This document shows, piece by piece, positions 25,736 through 32,058 of a DNA stretch of 32,058 nt. This DNA is from an uncultured Alphaproteobacteria bacterium (GTDB taxonomy: Bacteria > Pseudomonadota > Alphaproteobacteria > Methylaequorales > Methylaequoraceae), in NCBI GenBank assembly GCA_902536485.1, contig CACAXP010000012.1:1-32058 (forward strand), in the 5' to 3' direction. The notes beneath the pieces were generated by a model, which did no database searches, had not been told where the DNA came from, and was given only the letters and a program-made list of their open reading frames with translations. The translations under genes were made by a program, and so were the position numbers. How positions within the stretch are numbered: position 1 is the stretch's first letter; every line of letters begins with the position of its first letter.

Positions 25736-26386
25736 TCATCTATTTTTTTTTCTCCATAATTCTGGTTCAGTAAAATTGCCCTTCCAAATTCCTAGTTTAT
25801 TTATTCTTGCAAAATTCTCATCCTCAACATAATCTTTTGAATATTTTCGATAAGCAATAGCCCATCCATTTTTAACCATTAGTTTATTTAGGTCTTTATT
25901 GTCATAGTAACAAATAGCAACTATTCGTTTATATCTATCCATATCTTTTTTTTCACAAATAACTTGGTTTTTATCTTTTATTAGTGATTTTAAAAAACGT
26001 GTAGCTTCCATGCCACATTTATATTTTTTATTTTCTCTTTTGCATTGTTGTTGAGTTTCAGGAGCATCAATTCCATGAAGTCTATACTTATTTTTTCCAA
26101 TATGAATAGTATCACCATCAACAATTTTTAAAGAACCACCTTTGGTTTTATCTAAATTAATTTTTATATCCGAAATATAACATAATGGTTCATATCCTCC
26201 AGGTTTAGAATAAGCACTCCTTTTTCCACATTTTTGTCCATTACTCATTATAGAATAAGGACATGGACATTTACCTGGATAGTTGGCAATAGATTCTTTT
26301 ATCATTTCTTCAGGAGACTTAGCTTTCAAAAAACAACCAATCAATGTTAAAAATAAAATAATAAAAATGTTCGTAATTTTAATCAT
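25736..26386 (-). CDS. Staphylococcal-nuclease-like (thermonuclease) lipoprotein
   Basis: 216 aa from ATG 26386; a start at 26431 adds 15 residues inside recQ and hides the signal peptide. Lipobox LIGC with Cys18. Next comes a Cys-rich segment (GKCPCPYS at 38-45, KCGKRSAYS, LCYISD) seen in other secreted SNase relatives. The SNase domain (about 85-200) has VDGDT (D90, D92), RLHGIDAPE (R102, D107, E110) and YKR with R154, matching the catalytic Arg/Asp/Glu/Arg set. It should degrade extracellular or periplasmic nucleic acid. It overlaps the recQ stop by 8 nt and forms a unit with recQ and the GIY-YIG gene. Confidence 0.88.
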   Translation of the reverse strand: MIKITNIFIILFLTLIGCFLKAKSPEEMIKESIANYPGKCPCPYSIMSNGQKCGKRSAYSKPGGYEPLCYISDIKINLDKTKGGSLKIVDGDTIHIGKNKYRLHGIDAPETQQQCKRENKKYKCGMEATRFLKSLIKDKNQVICEKKDMDRYKRIVAICYYDNKDLNKLMVKNGWAIAYRKYSKDYVEDENFARINKLGIWKGNFTEPELWRKKNR

Positions 26387-28193
26387 TAGAGTATGTTTCA
26401 TTTGCGATAATTGATAAAAAATCTTTACCATATTTTTCTAACTTTTGTGGTCCTACTCCATTAAGTCTTCCCATTTCTTCAAGAGTTTGCGGCTTATGGA
26501 GAAGCATTTGATGAAGAGTGGCGTCAGGAAATATTATGTAAGCAGGAACGCGTCGTTTACGAGCCAGTTCCATACGTTTAGATTTTAGTGCTGAGAATAA
26601 TTCTTTTTCATCATCAAGTGTATCAGCATCTAAAGTTTCAGCTTTGACTCTTTTTCCTTTAATTAAAGTATTAAATTCAATCTTACGATAAAAATATTCC
26701 TCTTCACCCTTTAGAACTGTTTCACCTTTTTTAGTAATTTGTAACGCACCATAACGTTGAATATTAATAAGTAAATAATTAGCTGAAACCAACTGACGAA
26801 TAAATATTTTCCAAAAGTCAGCCTTAACTGTTCTTCCCACTCCAAAAGTTTTAATTTTCTCGTGTCCTTTGGCTTTCACTTTGTCACTCTCAACTCCCCG
26901 TAGTATATCAACAATATGTCCTGAACCAAAATATTGTCCTGTACGATAAATAGCTGACAAAACCATTTGAGCGTATTCTGTACCTTCAATCATTTGAGGT
27001 GGGTTTAGACAATTATCGCACTTACCACATGGCTCACATGTTTCTTTAAAATAAGACAACAATGTTTGTCGTCTACACGTAGCTGAATCACAATAAGCAA
27101 TGAGTGCATCTAAACGTTTGTGTTCTTTAATTTTAAAACTGTCATGAGCGTCACTCATATCAATAAAACGTTTACGTTGAAACAAATCTTGTAAACCAAA
27201 AATGAGAAGTGTGTCAGCCTCTAAACCATCACGCCCTGCCCTACCAATTTCTTGATAAAAAGCTTCCATACTACTTGGCAAACTTATATGAGCAACATAA
27301 CGCACATCTGCTTTATCTATTCCCATGCCAAAGGCAATCGTTGCACAAACTACAACATTGTCCTCAGTCATAAACTTATCTTGAGTATCTATCTTTATTT
27401 GTGAATCTAATCCAGCATGAAAAGGATAAGCATTGAATCCTTCTGATTGTAAAAATTCAGCACATTGTTCGGTCAGTTTTTGAGATAAGCAATACACAAT
27501 ACCTGACTCATTTTTTCTATTCGATAAAAACTCTAACAGCTGCGCTTTCCAGTTATTAGTTTTTTGTTGTACAGCTAATGACAGATTAGGACGATTAAAT
27601 CCATACAGAAATATTTTACCTTTACCATTGGTTAATTTATTATTGATATCAGCTCGTGTTTCTTCATCAGCTGTTGCCGTAAAAGCTGAAATAATTGCTT
27701 CAGGAAAATGATTTTGAAGTTCTTTTAACAGCTCATACTCTCGTCTAAAATCACTGCCCCATTTAGAAATACAATGAGCTTCATCTACAACAAACATACT
27801 AATTCTTAATGGTTTTAATGCACTTAACATTTCATTACGCATCAATGATTCAGGTGATATATATAAAATTTTTATCTGTTTATTTTTAAAGTTCTCCCAT
27901 ATTTGAGTTCGTTTAGATTCAGGCATTCCAGAGTGAACACGTTCAGCCTTAACACCTAAATCTTTAAGACCAATAACTTGGTCATCCATTAGAGCAACAA
28001 GTGGAGACACGACAATAGTTTGGTTTTCAAATAGTAAAGCAGGCAGTTGATAGCATAAAGATTTACCTGCCCCCGTTGGCATTACAGCTAATAGTTTTTT
28101 TTTCTGCATTAAATGATTAATGACTTCTTCTTGTCCTGGTCTAAAGGATGTGTATCCAAATACATCTTCAAGAGTTTTATTGAGTTCGCTCAT
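26379..28193 (-). CDS. recQ: ATP-dependent DNA helicase RecQ
   Basis: 604 aa, full-length RecQ. Helicase motif I MPTGAGKS (38-45), DEAH (137-140) followed by the aromatic loop CISKWGSDFR, FHAGLD, and QEIGRAGRDG (motif VI). The zinc site has Cys in CRRQTLLSYF and CEPCGKCDNC, then a winged-helix RQC domain, and a C-terminal HRDC domain (about 525-600: VPAYIIFPDATL). It unwinds DNA 3'-5' in recombination and fork repair. Codons use more G and C than flanking operons to the eye, consistent with later acquisition. It overlaps the GIY-YIG gene by 17 nt. Confidence 0.96.
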   Translation of the reverse strand: MSELNKTLEDVFGYTSFRPGQEEVINHLMQKKKLLAVMPTGAGKSLCYQLPALLFENQTIVVSPLVALMDDQVIGLKDLGVKAERVHSGMPESKRTQIWENFKNKQIKILYISPESLMRNEMLSALKPLRISMFVVDEAHCISKWGSDFRREYELLKELQNHFPEAIISAFTATADEETRADINNKLTNGKGKIFLYGFNRPNLSLAVQQKTNNWKAQLLEFLSNRKNESGIVYCLSQKLTEQCAEFLQSEGFNAYPFHAGLDSQIKIDTQDKFMTEDNVVVCATIAFGMGIDKADVRYVAHISLPSSMEAFYQEIGRAGRDGLEADTLLIFGLQDLFQRKRFIDMSDAHDSFKIKEHKRLDALIAYCDSATCRRQTLLSYFKETCEPCGKCDNCLNPPQMIEGTEYAQMVLSAIYRTGQYFGSGHIVDILRGVESDKVKAKGHEKIKTFGVGRTVKADFWKIFIRQLVSANYLLINIQRYGALQITKKGETVLKGEEEYFYRKIEFNTLIKGKRVKAETLDADTLDDEKELFSALKSKRMELARKRRVPAYIIFPDATLHQMLLHKPQTLEEMGRLNGVGPQKLEKYGKDFLSIIANETYSND

Positions 28194-28449
28194 TAATTTT
28201 TTTTATAAAATTAAGTTTATCTTTATGGCTTAATTGTTTTATACGATATTCTTCTTTAGATGCATCACTTTTATTTTTACAAGCTGTACTTTTATAAACT
28301 AATTTTAATGGGCGAAGTCGTGCACAATATTTGGAAGCTTTTTTATCATTATTTTGGTGTTCATTAAATCGTCGTTCAACATCAGTAGTAATACCTGTAT
28401 ACAAACTTTTGTTACGACATTGGATTATATAGACCCACCAGTTATTCAT
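28177..28449 (-). CDS. GIY-YIG nuclease-domain protein (UPF0213/YhbQ type)
   Basis: 90 aa, essentially a single GIY-YIG domain. WVYIIQC (5-11) and SLYTGITTDVERRFNEH (15-31) contain the two conserved Tyr-Gly elements and the catalytic-type Arg; KYCARLRPLKLVY is the typical UPF0213 middle. These small proteins are related to UvrC and SLX1 nuclease domains; activity of family members is little known. First gene of the recQ unit. Confidence 0.9.
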   Translation of the reverse strand: MNNWWVYIIQCRNKSLYTGITTDVERRFNEHQNNDKKASKYCARLRPLKLVYKSTACKNKSDASKEEYRIKQLSHKDKLNFIKKINERTQ

Positions 28450-28473
28450 ATTTAACTATTATACACTATTTTC

Positions 28474-28530
28474 CCTTCCCCTACCCTCAAAAGTTAAAGG
28501 AGTTGATTGTGAAAAATCTAATGGATTGTT
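28474..28530 (+). repeat. Dispersed repeat, copy 1
   Basis: About 57 bp that match 30421-30477 at 43 positions without gaps. The best block is AAAAGTTAAAG followed by AGTTxATT and later TCTAATGG/TTTAATGG. It lies in the 118-nt gap between the divergent GIY-YIG and alkyltransferase genes. Confidence 0.55.
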
Positions 28531-28567
28531 TTTTTTTACTAGTTTAAACTTTTTCTACGAGTTATAG

Positions 28568-28864
28568 ATGAAGAATTTAAAGGGTACTGATTTTCAGAAA
28601 ATGGTCTGGAATGAGATAAAAAAAATCCCTAAAGGGAAGACAATAACTTACAAAGAACTTGCGATAAAGATAGGTAAGCCGAAAGCCTATCGTGCTGTAG
28701 CTAATGCATGTGCTAAAAATCCATTATTAGAAATTATTCCTTGTCATAGAGTCATAAGAGGTGATGGAAAAATGGGTGGATATATGGGAAAAAAAGGAAT
28801 AGAAAGAAAGAAGAGGCTCCTTGAAAGTGAAGGTGTAAAATTAAATTTAAATTCTAAACAGTAA
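28568..28864 (+). CDS. Methylated-DNA--protein-cysteine methyltransferase domain protein (Ogt/MGMT)
   Basis: 98 aa holding only the C-terminal DNA-binding/active-site domain. The acceptor is Cys59 in IIPCHRVI, with the Arg finger in YRAVANACAKNP (R42) and the GGYMGKKG loop (70-77). It keeps the reactive Cys, so it is not an ATL protein, where Trp replaces it. The N-terminal ribonuclease-like domain of full Ogt/Ada proteins is absent; many stand-alone short forms exist. It repairs O6-alkylguanine by self-alkylation. Own promoter region presumably in the 118-nt gap. Confidence 0.92.
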   Translation: MKNLKGTDFQKMVWNEIKKIPKGKTITYKELAIKIGKPKAYRAVANACAKNPLLEIIPCHRVIRGDGKMGGYMGKKGIERKKRLLESEGVKLNLNSKQ

Positions 28865-29024
28865 AACAGAAATAAGTTGTAAACGAGTCAAATTTTCTAA
28901 ACATAGTCTTACACGATTCCTTGTATCGCTGAATATAATAAATCTGCATTTGATTTAGAAATTAAAAATTTAGAAGTCCGTATGCAAATAATCATAATAC
29001 ATAATTTAATTTAAAGAATTAAAA

Positions 29025-29612
29025 TCAATAAACTATATTTTTTGTATTTTGTTTCCATAATAAAACTTCGTTCTCAGTTTGCATACAACACGAAGTTATT
29101 GGAAATGAATCCTTTTGACTTTGACTTAACCTACTATCTTGAAAGCTTGGTTGAATAAACATTATACAATCAATTATGTGTATAACCCCATTTTCAGCAA
29201 TTAAATCCTCTTTTACTACAACTACATCTTTAACAAATAAATTTTCACTTCTATATAATTTAATTGGTTTATTACTAACTGTTACTTCGGTGGTTATTTG
29301 TTCTGTAAAATCCGAGGCTAAAATTTCTTTTGTTAAGATATGGTCGGTGAAGAGTCTCTTTGAATAATCAATATCTTTCAATATTAATTTCTCTAATTGT
29401 TTTGGTGTATTTTCAAAAGCTTTATTAGATGGAGCATAAATTGTCCAATTGTATGGAATTTTTTTTTGTAAAACGTTATCAAGTCCTGTTTTATCAAGAT
29501 AATCTTTGAAAGTTGATAAATTAGAGTTTTTAGAAATAATATCGTATACGTTGTTTTCTTTTGAAAACAAATCTGAAGAAAATAAAAAAATAAAAATAAA
29601 TATTATATGCAT
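29025..29612 (-). CDS. Secreted fasciclin (FAS1) domain protein
   Basis: 195 aa. Signal peptide about 1-18 (FIFLFSSDLFSKE). One FAS1 domain about 21-155: WTIYAPSNKAFENTP is the H1-type box and GVIHIIDCIM the conserved H2 box (ENGVIHIIDCIMFI). Fasciclin domains mediate adhesion at the cell surface. After the domain there is an atypical 40-residue tail rich in Ser and Gln with a CC pair. It stands alone in the accessory block, followed by 60 nt to the next minus-strand gene's end. Confidence 0.88.
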   Translation of the reverse strand: MHIIFIFIFLFSSDLFSKENNVYDIISKNSNLSTFKDYLDKTGLDNVLQKKIPYNWTIYAPSNKAFENTPKQLEKLILKDIDYSKRLFTDHILTKEILASDFTEQITTEVTVSNKPIKLYRSENLFVKDVVVVKEDLIAENGVIHIIDCIMFIQPSFQDSRLSQSQKDSFPITSCCMQTENEVLLWKQNTKNIVY

Positions 29613-29672
29613 TTTCTAACCATAATGGAATAAGATCTATAACACAAAAGGTATGTTCATTATAAAGAAACC

Positions 29673-30296
29673 TTACTTAATTACATTAATAATTGTATTC
29701 TCTGCAAAGTTAGTTGATTTGCAAGTTCGTGTTGGGATGCTTCCTGAAATAGGATTGATAACATCTATTGTTTCATAGCCTCCTGATACAAAACTATAAG
29801 TTTGGTTTAGCTTAGGGTCATAATACCCAAGTGCATGTTGTGTTGAGAACGTATAATTTGTGTTAATACTTATTTTTGTAGATTCATTATCAATTTTTTG
29901 AATATTGATATTCATTTTTGCTTCAAGTACTGCCAGTAAGCCACTTTTAACATAATCAATATACGAACCTTTAAATTCTTCGCCAGTAAAAAAAAGAGTA
30001 TATTCAAAATCACCACAATCTATAAAATTTTCAGGTTCTTTTGAACCAAATGACAAAGTTAACAATCCAGAATCTTTCTCAAGATTCTCGATTTTAAAAA
30101 AAGAATTATTTGCAAAATCAGTAACAGAGGTCCAAGTTTCTTCAAAACTTTTATTAGTAATTACGGAATTTTTAAAATTAGAATCGTCAATATTTGGTGG
30201 AACATATTTACCAACATTTTCTGTAAGTTTTTTTTTCTCTACTGCACATGAGGAGAGAAGAATTATCATAATTAGAGATGAAAGAATTTTTTTCAT
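29673..30296 (-). CDS. Hypothetical lipoprotein
   Basis: 207 aa from ATG 30296 (MKKILSSLIMII), chosen because it gives a perfect lipoprotein signal with LSSC, Cys17; a start at 30338 puts 14 extra residues before it. The mature part has a SFEETWTSVTDFANN segment reminiscent of small outer-membrane lipoproteins with an alpha/beta (BamC/DUF-like) fold, followed by beta-rich sequence. No named family is certain. Membrane location is the only prediction I would make. Confidence 0.72.
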   Translation of the reverse strand: MKKILSSLIMIILLSSCAVEKKKLTENVGKYVPPNIDDSNFKNSVITNKSFEETWTSVTDFANNSFFKIENLEKDSGLLTLSFGSKEPENFIDCGDFEYTLFFTGEEFKGSYIDYVKSGLLAVLEAKMNINIQKIDNESTKISINTNYTFSTQHALGYYDPKLNQTYSFVSGGYETIDVINPISGSIPTRTCKSTNFAENTIINVIK

Positions 30297-30420
30297 ATAT
30301 GTATTTATATATGAACACAAATTATAAAACTCAAGCAATGATATGATACTGATTTAATAAGGTATCAAGAAAAAGTAGCACAGAAGAGATACCTTTTGAT
30401 TGTTACTCCTCAGTTATTTT

Positions 30421-30477
30421 TCCTCCCATACCTTTAAAAGTTAAAGTAGTTAATTTAAGAAAATTTAATGGGTTATT
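30421..30477 (+). repeat. Dispersed repeat, copy 2
   Basis: Direct-repeat partner of 28474-28530 (43 of 57 matches, offset 1947). It lies between the hypothetical lipoprotein gene and the small Lys-rich secreted gene and contains no obvious inverted repeat. Confidence 0.55.
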
Positions 30478-30494
30478 TTTTTATTTTCCTATTG

Positions 30495-30704
30495 CTACCT
30501 GTATCCACCTTTTTTTTTTCCCTTTTTTGATTTTTTTTCATTAGACTCAGTATTCTTGGTATCTTTAGTAACGGATTTCATTTTAACTAAATAAGACTTG
30601 TCAGAATTACCAAATTTATCTCTAACATCATTCGTAAAGTTCCCTTTGGTGTCAGAAAAAAAAGTTACAAAACAAATAATTAAAGAAAAGAAAAAAAGTT
30701 TCAT
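30495..30704 (-). CDS. Small secreted Lys-rich protein, hypothetical
   Basis: 69 aa. A hydrophobic N-terminus (LFFFSLIICFVTFF) forms a signal peptide or anchor; the mature part is polar and the last 20 residues are mostly Lys, Ser and Gly, ending GGYR. No domain is recognised. The coding stretch for the tail is a T-rich run on the plus strand (30510-30540), so it is sensitive to indels. Moderate confidence that it is a real gene. Confidence 0.45.
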   Translation of the reverse strand: MKLFFFSLIICFVTFFSDTKGNFTNDVRDKFGNSDKSYLVKMKSVTKDTKNTESNEKKSKKGKKKGGYR

Positions 30705-30895
30705 ATAAAAAAAATATTTATAAAAAAAAAAAATTCAATAGTTTTTAGTTTGCTAACAATTAAATTTATTTAATTAATATACTTCTTCAGGAAAGTAACA
30801 CAGTAGTAGCAAAGAAATCTCTAAGCTTAATTTTGCAGTTGTTTAACTTTAATATTTATCAATATAATCAATAACTAATATAATTTTATTATTTT

Positions 30896-30953
30896 ACTGA
30901 AATACTAATTATTACTCAGTGGGTCGGAATATCAAATCTCTCAAGTAACACAA
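30896..30953 (+). repeat. Degenerate tRNA-Thr 3' fragment (candidate attachment-site repeat)
   Basis: Positions 30916-30953 match tRNA-Thr 25165-25202 at 31 of 38 bases, including an exact 12-mer TCAGTGGGTCGG and an exact 14-mer TCAAATCTCTCAAG. ACTGA at 30896-30900 still pairs with TCAGT at 30916-30920, so the anticodon stem survives with an enlarged loop. The 5' half and the acceptor pairing are lost. Same orientation as the tRNA, 5.75 kb away, as expected for the distal att site of a tRNA-integrated element or a tRNA pseudogene. Confidence 0.75.
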
Positions 30954-30969
30954 TAAACCTATGACAATT

Positions 30970-31731
30970 CTAAGATTTTATTCTATAACCTGTTTTAAAA
31001 ATAAAGTGTATTGTCAAAAGGCATGCAAACAAAAATATAAAAATCGTAGTGATAGATATATATATATCTATTTCTACTTCCCCATAAAAACTCCATCTAA
31101 AAGCACTTATTAAATAAACAATTGGATTGAAATAGGAAATCTTTTGCCATATTTCAGGAAGCATATTTATGGAATAGAAACTTCCGCCTAAGAATGTTAA
31201 TGGAGTAATAACGAATGAGGGAATTAATTGAATCCTTTGAAAGTCATTTGCCCAAATACCAATAATGAAACCAAATAGACTGAAGGTTAGACTAATTAAA
31301 ATTAATAGACAAAACATTTCAAAAGGATATTTAATATTTAAATCAACAAAAAATGTAGAGGTAATTAAAATTATAGTTCCAACAATTACTGATTTTGTGG
31401 CTGCTGCTGTAACATATCCAGTGGTTATTTCAAAAGGCGATATGGGAGCTGATAAAACTTCATAAATAGTACCACTAAATTTTGGAAAGAATATCCCAAA
31501 TGAAGCATTTGATAAACTTTGTGTTAAGACAGTTAGCATAATTAAACCTGGAACTATAAATGAGGAATAACTTACTCCATCAATATCCCCGATTCTAGAA
31601 CCAATTGCGGAGCCAAAAACAATAAAATATAAAGCTGTAGATAGAACAGGGGAAGCAATACTTTGACCAAATGTTCTGATTGCCCGAGACATCTCATACT
31701 TATAAATTGCAATAATACCTTTTATATTCAT
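30970..31731 (-). CDS. ABC-2 type transporter permease
   Basis: 253 aa with six predicted membrane segments. The N-terminus (IKGIIAIYKYEMSRAIRT) is an amphipathic helix, FIVPGLIML begins the second segment, and PLTFLGGSFYSINMLPEIWQ is the ABC-2/NodJ/YadH signature before the last segments. It is an exporter subunit of unknown cargo (drug, lipid or polysaccharide type). Its ATG overlaps the stop of the ATPase by 4 nt, so the two are one transport unit. Confidence 0.9.
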   Translation of the reverse strand: MNIKGIIAIYKYEMSRAIRTFGQSIASPVLSTALYFIVFGSAIGSRIGDIDGVSYSSFIVPGLIMLTVLTQSLSNASFGIFFPKFSGTIYEVLSAPISPFEITTGYVTAAATKSVIVGTIILITSTFFVDLNIKYPFEMFCLLILISLTFSLFGFIIGIWANDFQRIQLIPSFVITPLTFLGGSFYSINMLPEIWQKISYFNPIVYLISAFRWSFYGEVEIDIYISITTIFIFLFACLLTIHFIFKTGYRIKS

Positions 31732-32058
31732 TGATCGATCAACTTAAGAAATATTTCTTCTAAATTATTTTCTTTAATCTCTACATCGCAAAAAGGTATT
31801 GAGTTTTTTATTAAATCTTTTAATAAATCAGACACCGAATTTCTATTATTTTTTAGGTTTAGTGAAAATATTAATTTATTCTTTTTCTTTTGAAAATTGT
31901 ATTTAGTTAAAATATTTTTCAAATTTTTTAAACTTTTATTAGTTGTAATAACAACTCTTTTATCACCTAATTTTTCAAGTATTTTATCTTTTTTTTCAAC
32001 CATAACAATCTCACCATGATGAATAATACCGACTCTGTCAGCAAGTCTTTCTGCTTCT
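31728..32058 (-). CDS. ABC transporter ATP-binding protein, 5' truncated
   Basis: The frame is open to the right edge. The visible N-terminal part reads EAERLADRVGIIHHGEIV, the segment after the H-loop in DrrA/YadG-type ATPases; an internal ATG at 32003 is not the start. Walker A, Q-loop, signature and Walker B lie beyond the window. The last ~90 residues form a C-terminal extension usual for ABC-2 exporter ATPases. It pairs with the downstream permease. Confidence 0.88.
   Translation of the reverse strand, partial: EAERLADRVGIIHHGEIVMVEKKDKILEKLGDKRVVITTNKSLKNLKNILTKYNFQKKKNKLIFSLNLKNNRNSVSDLLKDLIKNSIPFCDVEIKENNLEEIFLKLIDQ

Noticed and set aside
22570..28193. A multi-gene defence island formed by the SF2 helicase, RecQ and nucleases.
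   Set aside because: The helicase is separated from the others by panD and tRNA-Thr; the nuclease is a secreted lipoprotein; no known defence signature genes or methylase are present.
28865..29024. Short open stretch (about 28930-29010, containing SAFDLEIKNLEVRMQ) as a gene remnant.
   Set aside because: No start codon before a close upstream stop and no recognised family; insufficient to call a pseudogene.
1..32058. CRISPR array, insertion sequence, rRNA or riboswitch.
   Set aside because: No regularly spaced repeats, transposase or integrase ORF, rRNA segments or recognisable riboswitch consensus were seen on either strand.

Overview
The window is strongly AT-rich, gene-dense bacterial DNA with very short intergenic gaps and many 1-17 nt overlaps. 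The minus-strand run tmk-holB-metG-tatD-MBL hydrolase, next to a dacC-type carboxypeptidase, rlpA and an mltB-type lytic transglycosylase, is an arrangement typical of Alphaproteobacteria. With the base composition and streamlined spacing it suggests a free-living marine lineage of the SAR11 kind. That placement is inference; no rRNA or other phylogenetic marker is present.

Layout. (1) 1-8024, plus strand: a surface-polysaccharide sugar-nucleotide operon cut by the left edge. It holds an LhgO-like FAD oxidoreductase (partial), stand-alone E1 alpha and beta subunits of a 2-oxoacid dehydrogenase type, a ColD/RfbH-type PLP sugar 3-dehydrase, a GDP-mannose-4,6-dehydratase-like SDR, an HddA-like kinase, an HddC-like nucleotidyltransferase and a frameshifted Fcl-like epimerase/reductase. 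Together they suggest a GDP-linked 3,6-dideoxy sugar, perhaps a heptose, with a two-carbon branch at C4. (2) 8034-17648, minus strand: ten tightly packed genes, with a WlbA-like sugar dehydrogenase at the tail of a replication/translation/cell-wall operon that begins with an FMN-dependent L-lactate dehydrogenase. (3) 17670-22577: a methyltransferase, a newly noticed 50-aa ORF, yajQ with an in-frame stop at codon 8, an aldehyde dehydrogenase/AlsS-type pair, and a small secreted four-Cys protein. (4) 22570-25067: an SF2 helicase diverging from panD and a small membrane protein. (5) 25127-30953: tRNA-Thr(UGU), then an accessory block (17-residue repeat protein, secreted nuclease, RecQ, GIY-YIG protein, alkyltransferase, fasciclin protein, lipoproteins). 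The block ends at a degenerate direct repeat of the tRNA 3' half, so it looks like an old tRNA-anchored island without an integrase. (6) 30970-32058: an ABC-2 exporter (permease and partial ATPase).

Most notable: the branched-sugar pathway hypothesis, the tRNA-Thr direct repeat framing the accessory block, and two broken reading frames in otherwise intact genes (T9 frameshift at 7413-7421; TAA in yajQ at 19093-19095). No CRISPR array, transposase or rRNA was seen. No stretch over 300 bases lacks a gene.
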